Positions 1-7,137 of a DNA stretch of 14,234 nucleotides are shown one piece after another. The stretch's first letter is position 1. Each line of letters opens with the position of its first letter. The notes beneath the pieces were generated by a model. It did no database searches. It was not told the DNA's origin and worked only from the letters and a program-made list of their open reading frames with translations. The translations under genes were made by a program, and so were the position numbers. This DNA is from JAYREN01 sp041908845. Lineage in GTDB: Bacteria; Acidobacteriota; Holophagae; Holophagales; Holophagaceae. The DNA is taken from positions 1 to 14,234 of the forward strand of contig JAYREN010000071.1 of NCBI GenBank assembly GCA_041908845.1, written 5' to 3'.

Positions 1-18
1 AGCCCCGACACCCTATCC

Positions 19-627
19 ATGGCCATCGGTCCCTCCGTCGGTAAGTCCGCAAACTCACCTTACGGACCCGGTGGCCAACCTATGTGGCCTCGGCTCTTAC
101 ACCACTTGGGGGGACTCTATCGACCAAAGCCATTGAGGTTGATAATTGTTTTCCCGTGCAAACGTTATCGTGGTGAGGATTGCCTTACCGGACTACAAAA
201 GAAAGCACACACAGAAACGTCATATCTAATTTCAACAGATACGACAACTCCTGCCATTACATTGATTCAAAATTATTTCAATCGTTGGCAAATCGAGGTA
301 GCACATAGAGAAATGAAAACAGATCTTGGAGTAGGTGACTACCAGGGCATCACCAAAGCTGGTGTAACAAGATTTCATGCGTCTTTTGCCATATTTTATG
401 GCACACTTCTGCTTGCGTGGCTAAAATTCTGTAAAGAAGATAATGGCGCTGTTGAATTGTTTCCATGCTATCGAAGTAACACTCTCCCGATGCGTTCACC
501 AATCAAGCGGGCTGTCAACAGGTTGCGAACCGAGTTGATAGAATTTGAATTTTTCGATACCGGCAGGCTCGCCAAATATACAGGTACTAAACTTGCGAGC
601 TTTCCATGGTTGGTATTCGCTAGCTAG
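19..627 (+). pseudogene. IS4-group transposase, C-terminal remnant
   Basis: DDE transposase fragment. From about residue 35 on it reads as the C-terminal half of an IS4-group transposase. It carries the signature Y86-x2-R89-x3-E93-x6-K100 (around NRWQIEVAHREMK), with E93 the likely third catalytic acid, followed by LGVGDYQ. The two upstream catalytic aspartates and the rest of the N-terminal domain are absent, so the copy cannot be active alone. The frame is open from base 1, so ATG 19 is only the first in-frame start and not a true gene start. The first ~120 bp are GC-rich and show no transposase similarity, whereas ~125-650 is clearly AT-richer than the rest of the window. This suggests a junction near 105-130, either by deletion or by insertion of the element's tail next to unrelated DNA. 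The ORF ends at a TAG inside the palindrome GCTAGCTAGC (619-628). The base composition points to horizontal origin. Confidence 0.75.
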
Positions 628-1015
628 CTGAATTTAATATTACTAATTTTGGATTGATCTGCCCCGGGCATCCGGGGCTAAGGGCATTTTGCCTGGATTT
701 TGGATTTCTATCTGGGTGTCCGGATTCACTCGTACGGTCGAACCCAAATGACCAAGGAATTTCATTATCGGGGGCAGAAGCACTCCGTTTTGCGGTCCCG
801 GCACCCCTCTATGGACCTAAATGGCAAAAGTCTTGTGTGAAACAGGGGATGTAAAAAACAGGCATCCCCCCTCACGCAAGTCTGTCACATAAATATGCTG
901 ATTTTGATGGACTTAGCGAAATGCCGGGGTGGTGGGCCCTACCTGTACCGTGGCAAAATCCTCTAAAGCCCAGCGCACGCTCCACTGGAGCGTGCTCCGC
1001 GACCCGCATGGTCGG
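628..1015. other. Gene-free stretch with hairpins; probable IS scar
   Basis: No convincing gene. A 66-codon open frame at 654-854 has no recognisable protein character. Visible structures are a 7-bp stem with GCAT loop at 661-678 (GCCCCGG/CCGGGGC), a 7-bp stem with 11-nt loop at 845-869 (GGGGATG/CATCCCC), and a 9-bp stem at 975-995 listed separately. The phrase ATTTTGGATT occurs twice (near 646 and 696). The AT-rich part to about 925 probably belongs to the insertion element or its flank. I could not identify terminal inverted repeats or a target duplication, because the left end of the element is not recognisable in the window. Confidence 0.5.
975..995 (-). terminator. Hairpin after the FAD oxidoreductase gene
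   Basis: A perfect 9-bp inverted repeat (GCACGCTCC at 975-983, GGAGCGTGC at 987-995) with a 3-nt loop lies about 20 nt past the stop codon of the minus-strand oxidoreductase. Reading on along the minus strand there is GGGCTTTAG and then ATTTTG, so no clean U-tract follows directly. It is a likely 3' hairpin or terminator for that gene. Its role in termination is inferred from position and stem strength only. Confidence 0.5.
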
Positions 1016-2254
1016 TCAGATCACGATCTTCTCGTGGACCAGGTCAACCTCCCGAAAGCGGCTCCAGCGCAGGGGCGTGCAGTCGATGGTCTGGTATTTC
1101 CCGGTGAGGATCAGCTCGGCCAGGCAGATGCCCACGGCGGGGCTCTCCATGGCGCCGTGGCCGCTGTAGCCCACCTGCAGCAGCAGGCCGGGATGCTCGT
1201 CGTGCCAGCCCACGATGGCGTTGTGGTCGGCGGAGCAGGTGTCGTACAGGCTGGCCCAGCCGCTCTTCAGCTTGCAGGTGGCCACATTGGGCATGCGCTC
1301 CTGCATGGGCAGGTTCACTTCGTCCACGTAGTAGTCCGGCTCGAAGGTGGTGTCCAGACTATCCGGGGCATCATGCTTGGCCTTGCCGATCATCAGGTTG
1401 CCCGCCTCGTTCTTGAAGTAGATGCCCTGGTCGATGATGGTGAGCGGGATGTCCTGCCAGCGGGGATCCGCATCGGGGAAGTCGGTGATGAACATCATGC
1501 GCTTCTGGCTGATGATCGGCATGAGATCGGACTCGGGACAGCCCGAAGCCCGCAGCAGGTTGTTGGTCCAGGGGCCCGAACAGAGCGCCACGATGCCAGC
1601 CTCCACATCTTCCTCCGCGCCGCTGGCACCCCGGAGTCTCACGCCCGTGGCCTTGCCCGCGGCATCAAAGGCCACCGAAACCACTTCGGTATTCAGTTCG
1701 ATCTGCGGCTTCGACTCGAAGCGAGATGCTCGCTCAAAGTACCCCACCGCCGCCTGGCTGGGATCAAAGGCGCCGCAGTCGCGGCCGAAAACGCCGCCGA
1801 CGATGGGCTGAAAGCCCAGGTATTCGCGGACCTCCGGGTCGATGTGATCCACGCCGCAGTGCAGGCCGGGGATCTTGGCCTCGATCTGTTCCGGCGTCCA
1901 GAGCTCGAAATCCACACCGTTGGCGCGCCAGATCTCGGCAGCCTGGGGAATCTTGGCCCAGCTCTCAGCGTAGTACGTGAACAGGTAACCGCTCTGGTGA
2001 AAGCCGCAGCCCACGCCCATCTCGGCTTGGAAGCCCTTGAGCACCTCGATGCCCTTGGTGCAGAGCTGCTGGTTGATGGCCGTGGTCCAGAGGTTGCGGA
2101 AACCGCCGGCGCTGAAGGCCGTGGGGCCCGTGGCGACGGCATCCCCCCGATCCACCACCAGGATCGAGCCTCGGAACCCCTGTTTGAGCAGGTTGTAGAC
2201 CAGGGAACCCCCGGAGATCCCCGCCCCCACTACCACCAAATCGAACGTGCGCAC
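1016..2254 (-). CDS. FAD-dependent oxidoreductase, DAO family (sarcosine/pipecolate oxidase-like)
   Basis: Cytoplasmic flavoprotein of the D-amino-acid-oxidase fold, expected to oxidise an amine or amino acid C-N bond. The 412-aa protein opens with the dinucleotide-binding motif VVVGAGISGG (GxGxxG at 10-15), with acidic D35 at the end of strand 2. SAGGFR (48-53) and CSGPW (225-229) follow. The C-terminal flavin-contact motif VGYSGHGAMESPAVG (361-375) is typical of the sarcosine-oxidase-beta branch. The start is set at GTG 2254 because GGGAGG sits 5 nt upstream and the Rossmann strand begins at once. ATGs at 2272, 2293 and 2335 only add a non-conserved leader with poor ribosome sites. It is divergent from an ALDH7-like dehydrogenase, so its product is probably an aldehyde or cyclic imine. 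Substrate is unknown; pipecolate, sarcosine or another N-substituted amino acid are all possible. No signal peptide or covalent-flavin motif is evident. Confidence 0.85.
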   Translation of the reverse strand: MRTFDLVVVGAGISGGSLVYNLLKQGFRGSILVVDRGDAVATGPTAFSAGGFRNLWTTAINQQLCTKGIEVLKGFQAEMGVGCGFHQSGYLFTYYAESWAKIPQAAEIWRANGVDFELWTPEQIEAKIPGLHCGVDHIDPEVREYLGFQPIVGGVFGRDCGAFDPSQAAVGYFERASRFESKPQIELNTEVVSVAFDAAGKATGVRLRGASGAEEDVEAGIVALCSGPWTNNLLRASGCPESDLMPIISQKRMMFITDFPDADPRWQDIPLTIIDQGIYFKNEAGNLMIGKAKHDAPDSLDTTFEPDYYVDEVNLPMQERMPNVATCKLKSGWASLYDTCSADHNAIVGWHDEHPGLLLQVGYSGHGAMESPAVGICLAELILTGKYQTIDCTPLRWSRFREVDLVHEKIVI

Positions 2255-2372
2255 CCAGGCCTCCCGGAACATCAAGGCATCCAGTCTGCCCATTGGGCGG
2301 GATCTTTCAATAGGCCCTGAATTTCCCAGGCCCATCGGCTAACCTGGGGCATCCAAACCCCTTGGAGGTTCC
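2255..2372. promoter_or_regulatory. Divergent control region with inverted repeat
   Basis: This 118-bp stretch separates the two divergent starts if the oxidoreductase begins at GTG 2254. It holds an inverted repeat CCCAGG-N12-CCTGGG (2325-2348), sized like an operator for a dimeric regulator, and the strong ribosome site GGAGGT (2364-2369) 3-4 nt before the aldehyde dehydrogenase ATG. I see no convincing -35/-10 pair on either strand. The operator role is inferred from position and symmetry only, and no regulator gene is adjacent. Confidence 0.35.
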
Positions 2373-3983
2373 ATGTATCTGAAGCTCAATCACCCCCAAG
2401 TGGCGTCCGTGGGAAAAACCGTCATTGGTTTCAACTGGATCGGCGGCAAAGAACTGGAAGGGGACCTGCCCTCCTTTGATTCCAAATCCGCCGTGGATAG
2501 CCGCGATACCGTGGGCATCTTTCCCGAGTGCGGGGAGCGCGACATCGAGAAGGCCGCCAAGGCTGCCCGGGATGCCTTCCAGACCTGGAAGGAAGTTCCC
2601 GCCCCGGTGCGGGGCGAGATCGTGGCCCGCATCGGCGAGGGTCTGAGGGCCAACAAGGAAAAGCTGGCCAAGGTCATCACCCGTGAAATCGGCAAGACCC
2701 TCCGCGAGGCCCGGGGCGAAGTGCAGGAGGCCATCGACACCTGCAACTTCTTCCAGAGCGAAGGCCGCCGACTCTACGGCCAGACCGTGCCCTCGGAACT
2801 GCCCAACAAGGAGATCACCACCTATCGCCGCCCCGTGGGTGTATGCGGAATCCTGGCAGCCAACAACTTTCCCCTGGCGGTGCCCAGCTGGAAGATCATC
2901 CCCGCCATCCTCTGCGGCAACACCGTGGTGTGGAAGCCCAGCGATGACGCGCCCACCATCGCCTACCTGTTCGCCCGCTGCATGATGGACGCTGGGCTGC
3001 CGCCAGGCGTGGTGAACGTGGTGAATGGCAAAGGCCGCGCGGGCTGCGGCAAGCACTTCCTGGCGGGCATCGACAAGGGCTACTACGACAAGTTCAGCTT
3101 CACCGGCTCCACCGCCGTGGGGCGCATGATCGGCGAAATGTGCGGCCGCAACCTGATCATCCCAAGCCTGGAGCTGGGCGGGAAGAATCCCATGATCGTG
3201 ATGCCGGATGCGGACCTGGAAAACGCCGTGCACGGTGCGCTCTTCGGCGCCTTTGCCACGGCAGGCCAGCGCTGCACCTCCACCGCCAACATCATCCTGC
3301 ACAAGGACATCGCTGCGGCCTTCAAGGAGCGTTTCCTCCAGGGCGTCCACAACCTGCCCATCGGCAATCCAGTGAGTCATCCCGACGTGCTCTACGGGCC
3401 CATGATCAACGCCCGCTTCGCCACGGCCTTTGAGGAACACTGGGCGATGGGCAAGCAGGACGGTGCCACCCTGCTCACCGGAGGCGCCCGCTGGACCGAG
3501 GAGAACCGCGACTCCCGAGTGCATGGCGAGATCGGGCGCGGCCACTACATGCAGCCCTGCGTGTGGGACAACGTGACGCCTGAGATGACCCTCTTCCAGA
3601 CCGAGGTCTTCGGTCCCACCGTGAACCTCAGCACCGTGGACAGTTTCGAGCAGGCCATGGAATACGCCAACGGCACGCCCTACGGGCTCTCCAGCGCCCT
3701 CTACACCGAGAACCGCGCATGGGTGGATCGCTTCAAGCGCCAGATAAAGGCCGGCATGTCCTCCATCAACAACTCCACCGTGGGCGCCGAGGCCCACGCA
3801 CCCTTCGGCGGCAACGGCTGGAGCGGCAATGGCACCCGGGAGAGCGGCGTGTGGGTGCTGGACTGGTACACCCGCTGGCACGCTGTCAACGATGACGCCA
3901 GCGGCAAGCTCCAACTCGCCCAGATCGAAACCGACTACGGCAAGAAGGCCGAATACAGCGCCACCGCCTGGGAACAGCTCTGA
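2373..3983 (+). CDS. Aldehyde dehydrogenase, ALDH7-like (aminoadipate-semialdehyde type)
   Basis: NAD(P)-dependent oxidation of an aldehyde to the acid in the cytoplasm. The 536-aa protein has all catalytic landmarks: N165 in AANNFP, FTGSTAVG (243-250) at the cofactor site, general base E267 in LELGG, nucleophile C301 in TAGQRCTST, and EVFGP (411-415). The C-terminal run STVGAEAHAPFGG...SGNGTRESG (468-492), then LQLAQ, and DVLYGP (338-343), resemble the ALDH7/antiquitin branch more than betaine-aldehyde or succinate-semialdehyde enzymes. ALDH7 members oxidise alpha-aminoadipate semialdehyde (from piperideine-6-carboxylate) in lysine/pipecolate breakdown. The protein is slightly longer than the usual ~500 aa. 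ATG 2373 has a strong GGAGGT site. The divergent FAD oxidoreductase could supply its aldehyde. The ALDH assignment is firm; the substrate is inferred. It converges with the next gene, with 7 bp between stops. Confidence 0.93.
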   Translation: MYLKLNHPQVASVGKTVIGFNWIGGKELEGDLPSFDSKSAVDSRDTVGIFPECGERDIEKAAKAARDAFQTWKEVPAPVRGEIVARIGEGLRANKEKLAKVITREIGKTLREARGEVQEAIDTCNFFQSEGRRLYGQTVPSELPNKEITTYRRPVGVCGILAANNFPLAVPSWKIIPAILCGNTVVWKPSDDAPTIAYLFARCMMDAGLPPGVVNVVNGKGRAGCGKHFLAGIDKGYYDKFSFTGSTAVGRMIGEMCGRNLIIPSLELGGKNPMIVMPDADLENAVHGALFGAFATAGQRCTSTANIILHKDIAAAFKERFLQGVHNLPIGNPVSHPDVLYGPMINARFATAFEEHWAMGKQDGATLLTGGARWTEENRDSRVHGEIGRGHYMQPCVWDNVTPEMTLFQTEVFGPTVNLSTVDSFEQAMEYANGTPYGLSSALYTENRAWVDRFKRQIKAGMSSINNSTVGAEAHAPFGGNGWSGNGTRESGVWVLDWYTRWHAVNDDASGKLQLAQIETDYGKKAEYSATAWEQL

Positions 3984-3990
3984 TCCAGCC

Positions 3991-5301
3991 TTAACGGACC
4001 GGGTTCTCCCTCAGAGCCCGGTCTGCGGCCCGGCCCAGGTCACCGCTGCCCTGGCTGTTGGCCAGGAACTTGGCGAGGGCCTCGAAGATGCGCGCCCTCG
4101 CAGGCTCGGTAAGGAAGGGCACCAGGTCCGTGGCGGCAGCCACCGCCAGCGCCTGATGGCTGTGGTTGGTAGCCGGGTCGTTGCGGGAGACCGCCTCGGC
4201 CAGAACCCTCAGCGCACCCGCATCGCCTTCCTTTTCCCGCAGAAAGGGAATGCCTCCCATGGCCGGAGCGGGCTCGGCATCTAGAATGGCGTCCAGCACC
4301 GCCCCGAAGGGATCGGCGGGTGCCTCCTTGGGCGGCTCCGCTTTCACGCGGGTTTCCTCGTCATCCGTGGGGAAGAAGTTCACCAGCGCCGCAGCCTGGG
4401 CCCAGGATTCCGGGTCCTCCAAGGCCGGCAGCAGGGCGAGGTAGACGAAATTCCAGGCGGTCTTGCCCTCCAGATCGCGTCGGGCATCGAGCTGTTTCTC
4501 GCTGGCCGCCAGCACCAGGATCGCCAGCAGGTCATCCTCTGTGGCCCCAGCCTTCATCAAGTTGGTGAAGTTATCCAGCATGGCCACCAGCCCCGACTCA
4601 CAGAGCTCTCGGGCCGCCTGGGCGTGAAGTTCGGGGGCGAGTTTCGGCGGGGCAGGTTCGAGTGAGATGTCGGCTTCCTCCAGCCGCTTGCGGGCCCGCG
4701 CATTCCAGAAGTGATCCGAAGGTTCCGAGACGCCCAGCCAGGCGGCGAGGCCCAGCAGGCAGCGCCCCGTGGCCAGGGGTCGCTCCAGCAATTCAAAAAG
4801 GTCCGCCAGGTGGTGGGCCACCACCGCCTTATGGCCCACGTTGGCCATGTCACGGGCGAATCGGTTTGGGAGCCCCGCGAAATCGATGACCGAGGGCTCC
4901 GCCAGTGTCGCGGCTTCGCCCCAGGCGATGGCGGGATGACGATTCTGAAGGGCCATATCCAGATTGTGTCGGTTGCCGGAACCCAGGCCGAGGTGGAGAA
5001 GGCCTTGGCCCGCCGGGGCACGCCCCTCGTAGGCAAAGGCGTGAAGCTGAGTCGCCAGCAGGCGGTGGAAAGAAGCCTTTGATAAATGTTCCTGGAGGCG
5101 CAGCACGGCCCGCAGTCCCAGGAGTCCATGGGGCATCTGGGGCAGGTGGCCTTCCCAGTCAACCCGGGGCGTCAAGTACTCCACCGCCTCGCACACGGCC
5201 TGCCGCAAGCCATCGGGTTCGCGCAGGCGGGCCGCCAGGGCCGGGAAGAAGCCCGGGGTGGGGTGATCGAGTTCCTGGAGCCAGACGGCGCGGGGGTCCA
5301 T
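3991..5301 (-). CDS. Uncharacterised helical protein, possibly questin-oxidase-like
   Basis: 436-aa, largely alpha-helical soluble protein with no signal peptide or membrane segment. Function not assigned. Four segments share a layout of a leading residue, ~10 residues to L, 4 to L, then a second amphipathic helix: PHGLLGLRAVLRL at 57, GHKAVVAHHLADLFELL at 156, a degenerate copy led by K280 (TAWNFVYLALLPAL) and SHQALAVAAATDLVPFL at 381. With RHPAIAWGEA (121-130) these recall the His-led motifs I remember for the questin oxidase-like (DUF4243) family. That is a tentative match from memory. An acidic, Pro/Ala-rich linker lies near 311-345. ATG 5301 is chosen because AAGGAA lies 6 nt upstream; an in-frame TTG at 5316 is less likely. 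It is the last gene of a three-gene operon, and its ribosome site overlaps the TGA of the gene before it (11 nt between stop and start). Confidence 0.8.
   Translation of the reverse strand: MDPRAVWLQELDHPTPGFFPALAARLREPDGLRQAVCEAVEYLTPRVDWEGHLPQMPHGLLGLRAVLRLQEHLSKASFHRLLATQLHAFAYEGRAPAGQGLLHLGLGSGNRHNLDMALQNRHPAIAWGEAATLAEPSVIDFAGLPNRFARDMANVGHKAVVAHHLADLFELLERPLATGRCLLGLAAWLGVSEPSDHFWNARARKRLEEADISLEPAPPKLAPELHAQAARELCESGLVAMLDNFTNLMKAGATEDDLLAILVLAASEKQLDARRDLEGKTAWNFVYLALLPALEDPESWAQAAALVNFFPTDDEETRVKAEPPKEAPADPFGAVLDAILDAEPAPAMGGIPFLREKEGDAGALRVLAEAVSRNDPATNHSHQALAVAAATDLVPFLTEPARARIFEALAKFLANSQGSGDLGRAADRALRENPVR
3997..4023 (+). terminator. Hairpin just past the ALDH stop, inside the convergent gene
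   Basis: GACCGGG (3997-4003) pairs with CCCGGTC (4017-4023), and an inner CTC/GAG can extend the stem across a 2-nt bulge. It begins 14 nt after the ALDH stop and lies in the 3' coding end of the opposing gene. No T-run follows, so a terminator role is plausible from position only. Chance pairing in GC-rich coding DNA is the alternative. Confidence 0.3.
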
Positions 5302-5312
5302 GGGCGTTTCCT

Positions 5313-5921
5313 TCAAATGCCCCAGGTCTCACAGACCTGGCGACTCCAGTGATGTTCCCAGGCGCGCTTCCACACCAGCGTGCCCTCGGGAATACCGGCC
5401 TCGGTGAGCCTTCCGGCCAGATCGGCCTTGAGCCCCTCCCCCATCGGCCCCAGGGCGGCCTCGGCCAGGGCCACCAGGGCCCGGTGGGCCTGACGCTCCG
5501 CATCGAAATGCTCCAGGTAGCCCGGACTATCCGGCAGCGGGGCGCTGGCCTGGAGACGACGCCAGGTATCGAAGGCCAACCGCGCCCGGGGATCCGAGGC
5601 CAGGGGCTCCTTGACCCGACTCCAGCCTTCCCCGGTGGCAACCGAGGGTTCGACCTTGCGCAGCGCCTCCCGCAGCTTGACTGCCTTGGCCACATCTCGC
5701 TCGAGGTGGGCCAGGGCGATGAAGCTCCGGGGGCGCGCCCGCTTGGCCCGGCGCTCGAAATAGGTTTCCATGGCGGCCACGATGGCCTCGGCGGGTACGC
5801 CATCCACATCCCAGGCCTGGAGCTGGATGAAGTCCTCGCGGCTGAGGAAGGCGCTGCGGCCATGGAGATGGAAGGCCCACTCGGCCTCGATCCAGTCGAG
5901 TTCTTCCCGGGAAAAGGTCAT
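5313..5921 (-). CDS. Conserved-looking hypothetical protein, 202 aa
   Basis: Soluble, mostly helical 202-aa protein of unknown function with no signal peptide. The N-terminal third (FLSREDFIQLQAWDVDGVPA, then a helix ending YFERRAKR) has the rhythm 'LS..D...i..W...GiP...v...i...fe'. I recall this from uncharacterised proteins of Acidobacteriota and Deltaproteobacteria, where a small helical, winged-helix-like fold would fit. That is a memory-based, weak assignment. The rest is charged helix (about 60-190) with a Trp-rich end (KRAWEHHWSRQVCETWG). Its ATG overlaps the upstream lipoprotein stop as TGATG and has no clear ribosome site of its own, which points to translational coupling. The downstream 436-aa gene follows after 11 nt. 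Dense operon packing and clean coding structure support a real gene. Confidence 0.78.
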   Translation of the reverse strand: MTFSREELDWIEAEWAFHLHGRSAFLSREDFIQLQAWDVDGVPAEAIVAAMETYFERRAKRARPRSFIALAHLERDVAKAVKLREALRKVEPSVATGEGWSRVKEPLASDPRARLAFDTWRRLQASAPLPDSPGYLEHFDAERQAHRALVALAEAALGPMGEGLKADLAGRLTEAGIPEGTLVWKRAWEHHWSRQVCETWGI

Positions 5922-6244
5922 CAGCGTCGGGGCACCAGCAACCCACCGTCGCTCAGGTGGAAGGCCTCACCGTCGAAGGAGACCAGTTCCTCGGGCAGGA
6001 GTTCTGCCCGGGCCATACCCCGCAGGACATAGAGGCCCTCGCCCTTCAGGCTGCCGTCCCGCCCGTAGATCTTCAGCCGCCAGCCGATGATCTCCTTGGA
6101 CACGACCTGGACGAAGACCCCATCCCGGCGCTTTCCGACGTAGAAGGATTCGGCCGGAACATTGGCGGGTCGGGGGGGCACTCGATTGCAGGCCAGCTCG
6201 CTCAGCACCAGGATGCCCACCACCAGGAAATGGCGAATCTTCAT
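5921..6244 (-). CDS. Small probable lipoprotein, 107 aa
   Basis: First gene of the minus-strand operon. The N-terminus has a basic start (MKIRH), a hydrophobic stretch (FLVVGILVL) and Cys19 in SELAC, as expected for signal peptidase II processing and lipid anchoring. The lipobox is atypical, with Glu at -3 where Leu/Val is usual; Ala at -1 is normal. Asn follows the Cys, so no inner-membrane retention signal is seen. The mature ~89 residues look beta-rich (GVFVQVVSKEIIGWRLKIYG, then FDGEAFHLSDGGLLV) and match no family I recognise. GGAGG lies 5 nt before ATG 6244. The stop overlaps the next start (TGATG). The divergent map gene begins only 43 bp away. If the anchor is not used, it could instead be a small secreted protein. 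Confidence 0.78.
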   Translation of the reverse strand: MKIRHFLVVGILVLSELACNRVPPRPANVPAESFYVGKRRDGVFVQVVSKEIIGWRLKIYGRDGSLKGEGLYVLRGMARAELLPEELVSFDGEAFHLSDGGLLVPRR

Positions 6245-6287
6245 ACCGTCCTCCAGCTCGGATTCTACCGCGCTATCCTGGACCGCT
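6245..6287. promoter_or_regulatory. 43-bp divergent gap between lipoprotein operon and map
   Basis: All 5' signals for two divergent units must sit in or overlap this gap. On the minus strand GGAGG (complement of CCTCC near 6250-6254) serves the lipoprotein. On the plus strand TATCCT (6274-6279) fits a TAnnnT -10 element 8 nt before the map ATG, which would give an almost leaderless map transcript; no -35 is visible and there is no good ribosome site for map. The promoter assignment is weak. Confidence 0.25.
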
Positions 6288-7085
6288 ATGGGACCGCTAC
6301 GCGAACAGATCCGCTACAAGAGCCGCCGGGAGATCGACAAGCTCCGAGAGGCGGGCCGCCTCGCCGCCAATGCCCTGCGGGTGGCCGCCCGGGCCGCCAA
6401 GCCTGGCGCGACGCTCCTGGAAATCGACAAGCTCGCCGAGACTTACATCCGCAAGAACGGCGGCACGCCCAACTTCAAGGGCTACCACGGCTTTCCTGGC
6501 ACCCTCTGCACCTCGGTGAACGACCGAGTGGTGCACGGCATCCCCAGCAACTACGCCCTGCAGGAGGGCGACGTCATCGCCATCGACTGCGGCGCCAAGC
6601 TAGATGGTTTTCACGGCGACACCTGCCTGACCGTGGGCGTGGGCAGGATCAGCGAGGAGGCCCGCATCCTCCTCCAGACCACCCAGATGGCCATGTTCCT
6701 GGGCATCGAGTACTGCCGGGTGGGCTACCGCTTGGGCGACATGTCCACGGCGGTGCAGAAGTTCGCCGAAGAGCGGGGCTACTCCGTGGTGCGGGAGTAC
6801 ATCGGCCACGGCCTGGGTCGGGAACTGCACGAGGATCCCCAGGTGGTCTTCGCGGATCAGCGCCCCGGCACAGGCTTCCGCATGGAGCCGGGCATGGCCA
6901 TCACCATCGAACCCATCCTGAACATGGGCTCCCAGCGCTGCCTGGTGGAGCCCGACGGCTGGACCGTGCGCACCGCCGACGGCAAGTGGAGCGCCCAGTT
7001 CGAGCACGCCGTGGCCATCACCAAGGATGGCCCTGAAATCCTCAGCTATCCCGACCCCGAGTTCGAGCTGGAAGATGGTCTCTAA
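6288..7085 (+). CDS. map: Methionine aminopeptidase, type I
   Basis: Removes the initiator methionine from nascent proteins in the cytoplasm, using two metal ions. The 265-aa length is normal for type I enzymes. All metal ligands are present: D100 and D111 (AIDCGAKLDGFHGD), H174 (YIGHGLG), E208 (TIEPIL) and E239 (FEHAVAIT). The substrate-side histidine H83 is in VVHGIP, and the family landmark GYHGFPGTLCTSVND (65-79) is intact. ATG 6288 is chosen because homology begins there; the frame is open upstream to 6162, but that stretch overlaps the divergent lipoprotein and is not MetAP-like. The ribosome site is poor, so translation may be leaderless or weakly initiated. No N-terminal zinc-finger or SH3-type extension is seen. 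ispE follows in the same direction and may be cotranscribed. Confidence 0.97.
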   Translation: MGPLREQIRYKSRREIDKLREAGRLAANALRVAARAAKPGATLLEIDKLAETYIRKNGGTPNFKGYHGFPGTLCTSVNDRVVHGIPSNYALQEGDVIAIDCGAKLDGFHGDTCLTVGVGRISEEARILLQTTQMAMFLGIEYCRVGYRLGDMSTAVQKFAEERGYSVVREYIGHGLGRELHEDPQVVFADQRPGTGFRMEPGMAITIEPILNMGSQRCLVEPDGWTVRTADGKWSAQFEHAVAITKDGPEILSYPDPEFELEDGL

Positions 7086-7137
7086 CCCGAACGAGGGGGG
7101 ACCGCATCACGTGATGGCCAGGCAAAGCCCGGCCATC

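Noticed and set aside
654..854. 66-codon frame after the transposase remnant
   Set aside because: No ribosome site, no motif, and Pro/Gly/Ser-rich non-coding character. It lies in probable insertion-element scar DNA.
929..2320. 463-codon open frame on the plus strand across the FAD oxidoreductase gene
   Set aside because: It is the mirror of a strongly supported flavoprotein gene in GC-rich DNA. Its translation is Gly/Ala/His/Val-rich with no motif, as expected of antisense frames.
2307..3914. 535-codon open frame on the minus strand, antisense to the aldehyde dehydrogenase
   Set aside because: The ALDH on the plus strand has every catalytic residue. The antisense translation is low-complexity and His/Gly/Ala-rich, so it is a codon-bias shadow despite its length.
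4905..6032. 375-codon plus-strand frame over the 436-aa and 202-aa genes
   Set aside because: It crosses two well-packed minus-strand genes, is Pro/Gly/Arg-rich and has no recognisable domain.
3991..6244. The three-gene operon as an antiphage defence system
   Set aside because: No nuclease, NTPase, nucleotidyltransferase, toxin or phage-sensing motif is visible in any of the three proteins, so a defence claim has no support.
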